A stretch of DNA of 64,000 nucleotides from Ignelater luminosus. Taxonomy: Eukaryota; Arthropoda; Insecta; Coleoptera; Elateridae. The stretch spans positions 308,479-372,478 of the forward strand of contig VTPC01090570.1 in NCBI GenBank assembly GCA_011009095.1, given 5' to 3'. The notes under the pieces were generated by a model. The model searched no databases. It was not told the DNA's origin and worked only from the letters and a program-made list of their open reading frames with translations. Within the stretch, counting starts at the first letter, position 1. Every line of letters starts with the position of its first letter. A program made the position numbers and the translations under genes. Below are positions 1 to 14,136 of the stretch, piece after piece.

Positions 1-2487
<2,487 letters not shown>

Positions 2488-3537
2488 TATTTCTTAAATA
2501 TTGCAGCACCTTACACTTTATTTAGTTAGCCTAAATAGGTTAAGTTTACTTATTCAATATGAGAGTACAACACGAGACGATAAAAGTAAAATGATCTTGT
2601 GTGGCACGTTCACAACCACGTAATCAAAATTTCTATTATTTATACTTTTTATTCTTTACTTTTAAATACGTACGCTAATCGTATTATCTCTTTATTCAAG
2701 AAAAATGGTTTACGTATGCATTCTAAGTTATGCATGCCTAAATTTTAATAATCGAAACCGATAAATATCGGCGATACCACTAACGTAAGACATGCTGTGA
2801 ATCAACCAAATATTTGCGTACGCATGCGCAGCTATAATCTTATAATCTACCTTTTTTTTAGGGTGTGCACCAACCAGGTAATAATAGTAATAACTAGTAA
2901 TAACCCTAATAACTTTAAACCATAATGAGGATAATAGTTTAATAGCTAATCCATTATCTTGAATAATTCATTCTTATAACTTATTTGTGTCCTCGACGGC
3001 AACGTTAAGTACACAGTTAATAATATTAATACTTTTTTTTTCATGAAAATTCTGATTTGACAAATCATGGTTATTAAAAAAGCCGATTGCGCAAAATTAG
3101 TTATTATTTTGTAAATATCTTAATTATATTATATAAAGAAAAACTAATCGTTCTTATTTATTTACTCATTAATATTAGCAGAAATGGCGTTAAATGTTTT
3201 CGGTAAAAAGCCAATTAGCTCACTTGCAGAGTTCATAGATGCAGATATATTAACAAAGGTTACTTTAAATTGATAACGTCGATGGGACTAATTTTAGGAA
3301 ATATGAAGCTTCTTATTAAAATACCATTTCTGCACCCCTCTCCCTCTTCAAAGGACTCTACTTAGAACTGTCCTTTTTTGTTAATAGGGATATTGAGAAA
3401 TTTGGGTAAGCTTACACAATGAAATGTAACATGCGGAAATGATCCAAAATGATGATGGAACTTATTACTGTTAGATAATTAACAGTTATTTAATGTAGGA
3501 TATCCCAACAATAAATAGATGAAGGATATTTGGCTTA
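2488..3537. other. Intergenic region upstream of MAPk-Ak2
   Basis: AT-rich DNA that should contain the MAPk-Ak2 promoter and 5' UTR (reading leftwards). Apart from a 29-codon open frame on the plus strand from 3184, treated as a separate finding, nothing recognisable is seen. Confidence 0.4.
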
Positions 3538-3744
3538 CTATATATATATATATATATAAGTATACAGTTTCAAAAAACCTCGAGAGTTTTCTTTAAGTTT
3601 TTCATGAACTAATTCATTAAAGTATTTGTCTAGGTATTTATTTCTTGTATCATAGCTAATAAGTAATATTTCACCTTTAGAAATAATTCTCGACATAGTA
3701 GGAAAGTTTAGCAAAAGATTAGTACAAAATCCAACTTCTATCAT
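3538..3744 (-). pseudogene. Possible isolated exon or fragment of a methyltransferase-like protein
   Basis: An open frame of about 68 codons including the stretch ISKGEILLISYDTRNKYLDK, followed by YFNELVHEKLKEN. A hydrophobic strand followed by a (Y/F)xxRN turn and an amphipathic helix resembles the C-terminal beta-strand region of class I methyltransferases of the METTL21/FAM86 group. The similarity is weak and judged by eye only. The frame ends in a TA microsatellite (3539-3557) that encodes its last residues. No companion exons were found nearby, so this may be a broken copy or a chance open frame. Confidence 0.25.
3539..3557. repeat. (TA)n microsatellite
   Basis: About nine uninterrupted TA units. 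Confidence 0.9.
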
Positions 3745-3834
3745 TTTTAAATTGATAAGTACCGATTTCTCGCATGTTTGTTGTTATAGGACATCTACTA
3801 TTTTATCAATTATATTTTAGTCAACATTTTCATA

Positions 3835-4030
3835 TGGCGACGGATATCTAACGAGATTTAGTGCCATATAGCATTGGACGCCCAATGGATATCCATTTGT
3901 CTAAAATTAGTTCGGACGTCCATGAACTTAAATTGAATATTCGCTGGACGTCCAACGAACGCTAACATTCATTGAACATCCTTTTTTGGTCTATATACTT
4001 CGTCCGAATATTTTTGGGCGTCTATCGGAT
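3835..4030. repeat. Cluster of degenerate GGACGTCC-type palindromes
   Basis: At least six imperfect copies of a palindromic core close to GGACGTCCA alternate with GGATATCC variants over about 200 bp (for example near 3876, 3893, 3914, 3944 and 4010). Spacing is irregular, about 17-35 bp. It looks like a decayed short-unit repeat, perhaps the inside of a MITE. No coding potential. Confidence 0.6.
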
Positions 4031-4180
4031 GATCATGTACAAATTGTATCATTGCATCAAGCTTCAAGATGTAGGCGCTAGGAACTAAAATGAATTTCAT
4101 TCATCATTTCTAAACGGAATACTTGTATTTTATCTTGATGCCTATTGACGGCTGCATATATTAAATCAAACAGAATAAAA

Positions 4181-4403
4181 TCATAAATTGACTTGACTTG
4201 TCAATATCGTTTTCGTGACCTTTCTAGAAGTAAACTCCTCTCCAACCACAAGTGGTACAAAAGGGGTAAACGCGTGTCGTGATGTATATACTTCTCCGTA
4301 CGTTGGATCAGCAAAACAACAGCTAGCCCATTTAGCTGGTCGCGGTGGTGGTACCGCGTTCACTTTGTGGGATTGGAGTTGGACCGGCGGCGAATTCTTG
4401 TAA
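4181..4403 (-). other. GC-rich block open on both strands, possibly repeat-derived
   Basis: A sharply GC-richer island in AT-rich surroundings. On the minus strand an open frame runs to a stop at 4181 and includes SHKVNAVPPPRPAKWASCCF and HAFTPFVPLVVGEEFTSRKV. On the plus strand 4215-4403 is also open (62 codons, ending TLWDWSWTGGEFL). There is no recognised domain. I have an unverified impression that near-identical short open frames recur among hypothetical proteins of other insects, which would fit a conserved repeat or transposon fragment better than a host gene. No splice partners were found. Confidence 0.4.
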
Positions 4404-5299
4404 GGTTTTTATCGACGCGGTATGAGAGTAATATGGTTGATGGATGGTTGAAGTGATCAGAAAGATGGAACAAGATTTGCAAATCGAGGAACCTGTAAAA
4501 TACGACTACAGTGTGAGGACCGCTACGTCGTTCAGTAATTTGAATGGAGTAAGGGACTGAGGGTGAATAATGGCCTGCACGTTGCGGAAGTTACTGGAAT
4601 GTATGTAAATGATTTAATTGAGGTTTCTTGAAAGTTGAAAGGCTATCAATGGGGTGGGGTATGTGTAATGAAACGGAAATGGCTTCTGGAACAAGTTGTC
4701 GACGGAGGGTGCTTGAGATTTTTTTTTGGCCTTCTTCTGAGGGCTAAAAGTCAAATTTGGAAGGTATCTAGTACGTGATCTTTGTTTTATTGTGAACAAG
4801 TACGATTTTATAGTTTTAAAGTTTTCATTATTCATAAATAAATTTCCATTTTTTCCACATATGAAGATACATTTTTATTCGTTTAAAGCACCCAAAACCT
4901 GATGTAACCCCTTAGAATTTTCGTTAAGTGACTTAAACCCTCCCCATATTTTAAAGTTTAACTACGCCTATGTCGGAAATGCTATATTTTACTTTAAAAT
5001 GCTTAACTTCAGAAGCAACTCAAATAAATTCAAAATTCTTTCTAAGGGAACTAAAAAACTGCTTCAAAAGTACTTTAAGTCACTTCAAGATAATGTGAAG
5101 GCAAGATTGCGTCAAATTTGCCATAAGATACCCATTGACTGAATTGAATATGTAGGCTCTGGAATTATAGCAATGTTATGGCGTAAAGTTACGCAGGTAA
5201 GAGAAGACCGTTGCAATATATGAGGTTCTCATTAAATATCAAAGCTAAAAATGTTGTAAATACCTTAATAAATATATTCGTGAAGAATTTCTGTAGTTC

Positions 5300-5307
5300 T
5301 GGGTCTG
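5300..5307. repeat. Left 8-bp target-site duplication of hAT element
   Basis: TGGGTCTG immediately before the terminal inverted repeat. An identical copy is at 6706-6713. Confidence 0.95.
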
Positions 5308-5439
5308 CAGGGCCGTGCGGTATTTTTTCAGTATGAGGCAAGTCTTCGAAATGCCGCCCCTTAAATGTTTTTTCTTTAAAATAACCTTCAATTATGATTT
5401 TAAAAAAATTGCACAAAATGAACGAATACTATTTTTATT

Positions 5440-5665
5440 TTGAGAGGCGCTAACGCCTGCAGCGCTCAAGCTAACGTCTGCAGGGCTCAAGTCAACGCCA
5501 GCAGCAATCAAGCCAAAGTCTGCAGTACACAAGCCAACGCCTGCAGCGCTCAAGCCAACGCCTGCAGCTCTCAAGCCAACGCCTGCAAGGCTCAAGTTAA
5601 CACATGCAGGGTCGAAACGAACGCCTGCGGTACTCAAATCAACGCCTGCACAACTGAAACTACTT
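5440..5665. repeat. 21-bp minisatellite, about 11 imperfect units
   Basis: Units close to GCCTGCAGCGCTCAAGCCAA (21 bp including one further C) repeat head to tail. The unit is a multiple of three and lacks stop codons in several frames. Both strands therefore show open frames with a seven-residue periodicity (NACSAQA-like on plus, AAGVGLS-like on minus). These are by-products of the repeat, not genes. The array lies wholly inside the hAT element. Confidence 0.9.
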
Positions 5666-5915
5666 TAAAATAATGATATCTATCAACTACAATAATCTAC
5701 TGCAGTTGTACCCTTCTAACTTTAATTAACTTTAGTAAATTCGTTAATTAGGAATGTGCAGTCTAGAGTGACAGCCAATGTAGATTGCATAGAAATTAAT
5801 GACAGATTTCTAAGTTTCGTCTGGCTAATTGAACTTCTTTCGACGAGCGCTCGCCGAAAGCGCTTAGGCGGAGGCGTACGAAAATCATAAAACGTATACA
5901 TCAATATCGGAATAA

Positions 5916-6564
5916 AGTCCAATTCACACTACGCGTGCAATTATTGCATGCAATCCAGTTGCATGCCTTTCCACCATTCACACCATGCTTCTCGTCAATG
6001 CGTTAGCACCCCGCGTGCTGACGCACGAAATTAGAACTTGTTTGATTTTTTCCTGCATTTCTAGTGGAAAACTTGGTGTTTTTATTCATACCAATCTAAA
6101 ATAACAGTGTTGGTATCGCTGTGGAAAAAAACTGCAAAAGTTGAATAGGTTCGCTAGGTTAGAATGTTTAAAACTGTGGTTTAAAGTCTTTTCATTTTCA
6201 TTTTAACGTTTGCAGTAGAATTTAACATGTGGTGTTCTTGAATTGTGTAGTTTGTTTTTTGTATAGTTTAATTAATTATAGACTCATATCAACTGATATT
6301 AACATATTATTTTAAAAAAATGATTCACAAGATCGCGCCTTTTTTCAAAATAAAAAAACACATGTGACATTTTTATTTTTATTCTGCTAAATATTGCCAA
6401 CATATTAAAACCTTATTAAACCATAAAATCCTAAAAAAGCTAGCAACACGCACGGTGTGAATAGGTTCGTGCTTCTTCACGCAGCTTCAACGAAATGCAG
6501 AAGAAACGCACGCAATAGCTGCATGCGTGAGCACACACGTGGCACGCGTGGTGTGAAATGGGCT
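5916..6564. mobile_element. Harbinger-type MITE nested in the hAT element, 649 bp
   Basis: Ends are AGTCCAATTCACACTACGCG and, inverted, AGCCCATTTCACACCACGCG. TAA flanks both sides (5913-5915, 6565-6567). A three-base TAA duplication with TTCACAC...ACGCG termini is typical of PIF/Harbinger elements. Further inverted GC-rich motifs built on GTGCATGC lie just inside both ends. No open frame for a transposase or Myb-like protein is present. Confidence 0.85.
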
Positions 6565-6713
6565 TAACATAGACCAATATAGAAAAGCGTTGCGTAAAGA
6601 TTTTTAATTATTGAAGGGTTCAAATTGTATTTGATTTCGCTGCTTATGCCGCCCCCTTATGGCGTTGCCTGCTGCTGTCGCCTCTCATAGCACCGCACGG
6701 CCCTGTGGGTCTG

Positions 6714-7925
6714 GATTCTCTAACTTCGACTAGAAAGCGTTTAAACGCTTAGCGCAGTGAACGTAGAAGTACGACAAGCACGTGGTTTCGTATTCTCTGC
6801 ATAAAGCTTTGTAAACACGAAGAGCACACTTTGGCAACATTGCAGTAAATGAATCTCATTGGGCAGAATTCTTGTTATATTTTAGGCGCTAATAATTAAA
6901 ATAATGAATTGTTTTGGTTTTTTCTAAAAGTTTTGTATTACGCATTCTTTTTGATTAAGATAATTGTAAATACAAAAGAAAATTACAGAATTTTGCATTT
7001 TTTATTTTGTTGGGTTATTAATATAACCAAACAAATTTTTAAAATTCGGGATAATGGTTTTATTAGAATTTTAGTAACACAATAAGAATGGGACAAAGAA
7101 ATACAATTAAAGTATTTCTAATACAGAATTAAACACGAAGACGTTATCTTATTATCTATTTTAAAACAATGAACTCAAACAGCACGGTCGTTGCTTCAAA
7201 TCCCATAGTATTTTTGTGTTTTCATAAACTCTAAGCATTCGAAAACGCACAGCAAATCACCTGTTAGAGAATACCGGCCCTGGGGCTGACTAGGTGCAAC
7301 TGTGCTATCAACCTTTTGAAAGATGCATGCAAAGAGCACAATATTCTTATTTTCAGATACAGAACAACTCTTGACTGCAAGTCCGAGATGTTAGTTTAGT
7401 AGGTAATTATGAAAGCCACTCTTTAGTTTAGTGCAACGTCTTAAGCATTATTTGACGCCAGAAATACTTGTGGGGGACTACATATTTCAATATCGTCGTT
7501 ACTAATATACAGATGGAAAATCTCTGCACTGGACTACAACAGTCTGTTTAATTAATATCAACTTTGGGGACGAGGGTAAATTACAACGCCTCTGTTTGAT
7601 AGATAACTGGGAATGTGAATTTTTGTAAGATATACAATTACTCACTCTTGGCACATAAAAGGTACTGACTGAAATTCTCAAAGATTCAATCTATAATCGA
7701 GTTATTAAAGAACGGGTTTTACTGTCTGATTGCACGTCTAGGTCGTATAATCTCTTAGCTACTTGTCAAACTTTTATGTAGCTCAAGACTAAAATAAACA
7801 AAACGAGATTACTGTATTTATTCTTTTCGATGTATTTTTGTCTTTTAAGATCTAAAACATTTTCTTGGTCTGGGGAAATGGGCTAAACTGAATAATAAAT
7901 AACAAATATTTTATTTATAACAAAT
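6714..7925. other. Intergenic region downstream of UTP6
   Basis: No open frame, RNA gene or clear repeat structure recognised. Confidence 0.4.
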
Positions 7926-7931
7926 TTTATT
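7910..7931 (-). promoter_or_regulatory. UTP6 polyadenylation signals
   Basis: AATAAA on the minus strand at 7926-7931, only 5 bp past the UTP6 stop codon, with a second copy at 7910-7915. The 3' UTR would be very short. Confidence 0.6.
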
Positions 7932-7936
7932 GAATG

Positions 7937-10242
7937 TTAAACTAATTGCATTATATTGTAATATCTTTCAGTGAAAATGTCATGTAATTGTTGTGGCAGC
8001 TTTTGCAAAGCTCGTCTTCTTATGCTTTCAACAATCTCATTCACATTTGGATTCTTTTTATTTGCATTTAAATAGAAATTAATATAATTGATCCAAACAT
8101 CTATATCTGTTTTTCCAAATTGTTCACAAGCCAATTCATAAACTTGTTGACATGCTTCTTTATCTCCTTGCGTAGATTCTAAGCAAAGCATTTCATCATG
8201 TAAATCTCTTGAGAAAGGTGTAATTACTGCCACTTTCTTATAAATTTGTCGGGCATCCTGTATTCCTTTTGTTTTAAATATCCATTCTATGTACTGCAAT
8301 TTAAGTTGACTGGAAATTTCTTTCGGTTGATTAACTATACCCTTCATGTACATGTTTTCAATAAAAGAAGGATCTGATGAGGTTTGGCAATAATATTTTA
8401 TTATTAGTTTCCATAGTGATAATGAATTTTTTTTTAGTGATTTTATGCCTAATTGGAAAACTTCTTCAATTTCATTTGGTGAACTATTGCTTGCAATTAG
8501 TAGATTGAGGCGAGCTGTCCATAGATCAATAGAATGTGGAATTGTTTCAGTACCTGAACATAAGTTTCATATTTTTTTTAATTTATTCCAACAAACATTT
8601 AAAATTTTATTACCTCTCACTGCAATAACCAAGGCTTCTTGTTGATCTGCATTTTTCAACCATGTTAATAAATGATTCTCATGTAAGCATCCTATTTCGT
8701 GGGCTTCATTTAAACTTTTTCTTAAAATTTCTAAAGCTTCTTCATTTCCAACAAATTTCTCTTGTAATATTAATAAATAATCTATGTATAGTTTCCATAA
8801 GTCTGCTTTATGAGATGCTGATATTACTGCAAACCCTTCTTTATATTTGCTAATACATGCTTGTAACTGATTTATGACTGATTCATCGCTTCTTTCTTCA
8901 TTTGCAGTTTGTTGTTCTAGTGATTTGCTATCCTTGAAAGCATCTACAATATAGTCGATTTAAGTTAATTAGTTTATTACTCTATATCTCACTCGTTTTA
9001 AATTTTAAAGTACAAAGAGTACTTAAGTGGAATCACGTACAAGAAAGAAGTTTTTTTCTCTTCATAAATTTTACATTACTACTCTTTTACAGTTGTGTAT
9101 TTGCATATGAACTCTTTTAGATATCAGTTGCAACAATCAGAAATTAAACAACACGTACGCCTTACCTTTCATATTTTTCTTTGCTACGCAATCCCATACA
9201 CTTGCACTGTCCGAACAGTTGACTTGGAGGTACTTTTGGATGTCATCTTGTACTTTATTAGTAAATTCATATTTTTCCAATATTTCTAGTACAAACAAAT
9301 AAAATTCACAATCTTTAATGTTTTCAAAAGTTTTATTTATAATTTTTTCCAGCTGTTTGACACAAAGATCTTGCTGTTCTACATTTTCTTTTAAACTTGT
9401 ATAATTGTCAAATTCATTAAGCTTTGTGAGTACTATTTCTCTATACAATAATACATTATCTTTATGTATAGCTATTGCCTTTAGTAGCATAGCCATAGCA
9501 GATTTTGTATCTTTACGTTGATGTTTATGCCATTTTGCAGCAGTCAGCCAAACCTGTGGATTATCTGAATGTTTCTAAAATATAAGAAAGTATAAATATT
9601 TATTATAAGATAATCAGAGTGCTTCTTACTTTTATCATATTTGAAATAACATTAGAAGCAGCATTAACAAAATTCACTTTATCACAAAACTGAAGAAATG
9701 AATAAAATAATGTTATCTCATCAGGAAATCTTAGAAGAGCAATTTCATATAAGCTTTTAATTCTTTTAATTATAGCATATTCTATGTTGCTTTTCTTTTC
9801 GTTACGTTTAAATTTGTTTCTTCTTAATTTAATATCCTTTAACAAACATTTTTCATAAGATATATAATCGGTAAAATCTTGCAAGTCTTTTAGCCTCGAA
9901 TGTATTTTATATTCAAATTCTTTCCTCTTAATTAATAATTTTCTGGAAAAAAAATTATTTGAGATAATTTTATACCAACGTACAATGTTACATTTCATAC
10001 TTTTAATTAGTACAAAATAAAACTAACTACATGTTTATTAAAAAAAATATTTACTCTTTTACTAACTTTGTTCTGATTTACTCTCCAATGGCATGCAGTT
10101 TTCACGAATCTACATCCTTTATTAATTACTTAATTATCAAATATGCTTACCGCATTTCTTCTTCAGAATACAGTTTTATCCTGCGCATTTCCTCCACTTC
10201 TGGAGTCATCAACTCCAAACGTTTTTGCACTACGTCCGTCAT
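7937..10242 (-). CDS. UTP6: U3 snoRNA-associated protein 6 homologue (UTP6), HAT repeats
   Basis: Component of the small-subunit processome that assembles on pre-18S rRNA in the nucleolus. Five exons: 10151-10242 (ATG at 10242, MTDVVQKRLELMTPEVEEMR), 9630-9942, 9166-9574, 8614-8943 and 7937-8553, giving 1761 bp and about 586 aa against 597 in human. All junctions keep frame with GT/AG ends. The N-terminal UTP6 domain runs through KEFEYKIHSRLKDLQDF. HAT (half-a-TPR) repeats follow, with typical W and aromatic spacing: PQVWLTAAKWHKHQ, DSASVWDCVAKK, ADLWKLYIDYL, LSLWKLIIKYY and TDIDVWINYINFYL. The protein ends RYYNIMQLV. Alignment to human UTP6 is clear along the whole length. Apparent plus-strand frames inside are shadows. 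Confidence 0.93.
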
Positions 10243-11625
10243 TTTGTATATTACTCTTCAGCAACGATTTCTTCCAAGCAGAATAACAAATTTGATGAAA
10301 TATCACATGTGATCACAGGAATAACCTCAAACACATTCAACTTCCACACTAGGTTTAGTTAGGTTATGTTTATCTTTATTGTTGTTTCCGTGTAGGGAAT
10401 TTCATTTTTGTTACAAATAATTAGTTTAGTTTTAGAGCAGAGAAAATTACTACAGTATGATTCGAAATTAGAAATATATATAAAAGGAAGAAACAGTATT
10501 GTAAAATCAGTTTATTACATGGTTTATTAAAAACATTCAGAAACAACAGTATAAAATTAACTATTGTTACAGAAGTAGTGAAGTGTATCATTATTAAATT
10601 TTAAAATATTCAAAGAACTCTAATCAAAGAACAGATACATTATCTATTCTTTGCTCTAATGAAGAATTTTACATAGAAAAAGGTCTTCAATGAGACATCT
10701 AATGTATTTTCTCTACTTCTATTATAATCTTTGTACATTAACACCACAACACAAACAATTCTTCTACATCTTCTATTTTCATCTAGGTTCAATAACTGCA
10801 TTAACAAGTTGCCAATATTTCTAAAAACCATATTCGAGGTTGGTTAACTTTATAGATAAATCATCATCTAGCTCAAACTAGAAACTACTGACTTGCTACT
10901 TTATTTATTAATGCTCCTGTATTAATAACATGTTTAAACCAATAACTGTAGAAGTTGGCTAATTGATACTTCTATTTTTACAGCTTTTATAAATTATTTT
11001 ACTCACACATTACATCCTCTTATCTTAACTGAAAAAGTCTCAATTATTGTCTCAGAAGACATTAAGAAAACTATTTGATTGAAGGTTCGATTTATTAAAT
11101 AATAAAAATATATAAAATTATTACATATATATATAATAAAACTTAAGATACTGTCGTGTCAATACTTTACAAAATATTAAATACCAAATACATACATTAA
11201 TATAAAATGTCAAAAAATATTTAAAACATATAAATATAAAAAATTGGAGAATCTCTGTTTAACTAGATATAATATCAATATCAATTTTTAAATGCTGTTC
11301 CACCACAGATATTTCAAAACAAATTTATTGTATATTAATCATAGCAAATGAAATCCAAACATTCCTTGCCAATTATAAACTCAAATGCAACATTTCTGTC
11401 ATACATAGCTATATACAACCTAATTAAAATGTGCAAATATTGCAGATCTATTTTTTTGCATGTATTTTTCAGAATCTTAAATCTTCCCTACATAACAATA
11501 CATTCTATAATTACTTATAAATATAGAACACTATCGGTACCTTATATACAATGTCAATTATATTATTAGTACTTATTTGGACGGATAAGGTAGTTAATAT
11601 GTAATCTTAAAATAATGCCACTTAT
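10243..11625. other. Intergenic region and 3' flank of the four-transmembrane gene
   Basis: Very AT-rich. It contains the UTP6 5' flank (about 10243-10450) and probably the 3' UTR of the minus-strand gene ending at 11626. Open frames here are short, of low complexity and unconvincing. Confidence 0.4.
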
Positions 11626-12310
11626 TTAAGGCCACAATAATTCGATATTTGGAGATTGCATTTCTGTGAATATTTGATATTGAGAATACACCACCAACCA
11701 ACAATATATCTAAAATTTGCAATATTAAGAATATATTTATATTATAATATTTCATGATAACTTACATTGTAAGCCATCCATAGCCAATCCACTAACGTAT
11801 AAAATACACTATCAAGCTGTAACGAATAAAGAAATTATATACAAATTCTTTAAATTAGTTTATCATATGAAACTTACATAGATATAATAGCCACCTAACA
11901 ACCACAATCCAAATACCAGTTGAAATAGAATAGCAAAACCAAAACCTGTTAACCACGGTATCATCATGGCACGATTCATCTGTTTTATACCCATCACTAA
12001 GAGAACTGCTGATCCAATTAGCAGAATAAAATAAAAAAGCACAAATCCTCCGACTATTTGCATGGCTGCAAAACCAGAATTACATAAGTATTAAGTTTAT
12101 ATTCCCTGAAGTGCTCTACATACACAAACGGATGTCAGATTCAAAAAGTGGATTGTACAACTGCGTTGAATCTCCACCAGCCATATCAAATATTGTAAAA
12201 GTCATTAAAACCAGTGAAGCCGCAACAGTATAAAAGGCAATGGCTTTACATCCTGATTTTACACTATCAGTCCAAAGGCATGGAGACCAACAAGAATCCA
12301 GTAGCACCAT
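11626..12310 (-). CDS. Four-transmembrane protein, about 169 aa (pasiflora-like, tentative)
   Basis: Four exons: 12124-12310 (ATG at 12310, [20 protein letters not shown]), 11878-12065, 11766-11816 and 11626-11709. They total 510 bp and the frame is kept throughout. Four hydrophobic segments are visible: [58 protein letters not shown], and a last one around [17 protein letters not shown]. It ends [12 protein letters not shown] short cysteine-containing N-terminus, four membrane spans and a YN...Y C-terminal pattern fit the insect tetraspan family that includes pasiflora and fire exit (septate-junction proteins in flies), and more loosely LAPTM-like proteins. The coding structure is strong; the family name is an inference from memory. 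Confidence 0.85.
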
Positions 12311-14136
12311 GATGTATTTATTGCATATATAAACTACGAGCGATAAGATGTAATGAAAAGAGTTATTTCGGTTTTCACACAGATGAATTTAATTGTAGGT
12401 GAAATGAAATCAAATGAAATGATCACATTCAAAACAATAATATTGTTAATGTACAGTTAACATGATTCGTCACTAACAAGTAAACAAACGGCACACCCAT
12501 TTTTAGGTTAAATTAATGCAACGTTGCCAAAGTTACTAACCATCAAAAACATAATACAAGCAGTATCGAAATTACAGGAAAGATAATATACATCCGTATG
12601 CAGAATTTTAGTAGTTAGGATTTAAAAACGTATTATTAAAGCACGAATAATACAAAAAACTGTAAAAATAGTATATTATACACGAACAGAGGTACTTTCA
12701 AATAATTAATGGCTGATTAATTTTATATCTGTTTTAAAGAAATCTTCATCTACGTTTTTTTATGATTTCGTTCTTATAATATTACATGTAGGAAATAGAT
12801 AGTTATCTAGAATTATTTGATATTGACAATCATTCAAGGCTTTATGTTTATTAGGAATATAATTATAAAATTAATCATTGTACAGATACAACCAAAAATA
12901 TTAAAAAAATAGTATCACAAAAATCCACAATTCGTATGTATCTAATCCAATAATACTTTCTCAATTTCAAGATCATGTTAAGAAATAGTTTTCATAGATG
13001 CAAATATTAAAAAATTGTTTTACTTTACAGATTCAGTTACACTTTTAAGCAATGGTGTATTATAATTTGTAACTCAAAAACAGTTGTACCTAGAACTAAA
13101 AATCTCTTTAAGGGTATTCAAGCTATTACGTAACGTCATTTTTATGGATGTTTGATCCCTCCCTTCCCTGTTGCAACAAAGTGTAATTAATTCATTAACT
13201 CCCCTCAAAATATTACTTAACATTTTAAGGAATCCCCTCCCCCACCCATTAACTGAAAAAACAAAAGTTAGAAATATTTATTTCAATAAAGATACTGCAG
13301 TAAGAAAAATTACTCCTAACAGAAGATTTAAGATACAATGCTTAAAAATATTACTACTCCCCCCTTCAAGACGATAGGTAATACTTGAATGGTCCGTTAA
13401 ATTGTATATTACACGTTTGCAGAACTACATCTAAATCCCCAATTCTAGAATAAGAACTCAATTCAACCTCATCAGAGAACTTGGGTTAGACTTACATCAT
13501 GCTCGAGAAACCATAGTTTACCACCTTGACAATGTAGGCTGACTTGTATATTTGTAGAAAATTGAGAGCTTATGTTCATTTTTATCAACTGTTATCACTA
13601 GGTCTTAAACAGATGTAATGATGAACTCTTTAAATTTCATTTAAATCATTTGCACACTATTGTTTTATGGCAATGTAATCTTGAGGAGATTCTCAGTAAT
13701 ATTTCCTAGGACATTCTCCTAATGGGAAACTTACAGAGAACTTTCCCGTAAACACTTGTCAATTCCAGAAAAGTTCAGGAATCGAGGGAACAAGAACATC
13801 CTGCTGAGCGTATCTTTGGTAGCACACTGTTAGTTATGCTACATTGGAAGCTGTCTGAGGTTTCTATAGCTTTTATTGAGCTATAAGCAGTGGATTATAT
13901 AATAATTATTGCAAACGAATTAGTTGCTTTCATCAGACACGTTTGTAAACAAATAATTACAGTTAAAAAAACGAGAAAATTTATTTGAATAAATATCAAA
14001 TATATCACAATATAAATACAAAGATTTTTGAGGTAGAGATAAAATAACTTCTCAAATGCTGATTTTTATGTTCAAAAGTTAGAAATCAAAACAATTAAAA
14101 CTAATGTACAGAGGTACAATGGAACCAATAGAAAAA
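12311..14136. other. Intergenic region
   Basis: Holds the presumed promoter of the four-transmembrane gene and the 3' flank of EXO1 (AATAAA on minus at 13980-13985). A C-rich patch at about 13150-13260 looks like decayed repeat sequence. No gene recognised. Confidence 0.4.

Larger units (their letters stand above)
5308..6705. mobile_element. Non-autonomous hAT-type DNA transposon, 1398 bp
   Basis: It begins CAGGGCCGTGCGG and ends with the exact reverse complement (6693-6705). A perfect 8-bp duplication TGGGTCTG flanks it (5300-5307, 6706-6713); CAG termini plus an 8-bp TSD are diagnostic of hAT elements. Subterminal GC-rich blocks near each end are also inverted relatives (GCCGCCCC at 5352-5359 and its counterpart near 6650). 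No transposase frame is present. It carries a 21-bp minisatellite (about 5440-5665) and has itself been invaded by a Harbinger-type MITE (5916-6564). Confidence 0.92.

Noticed and set aside
8445-8853. Plus-strand open frames over UTP6
   Set aside because: They are antisense shadows of the UTP6 exons, whose translation matches the family on the minus strand.
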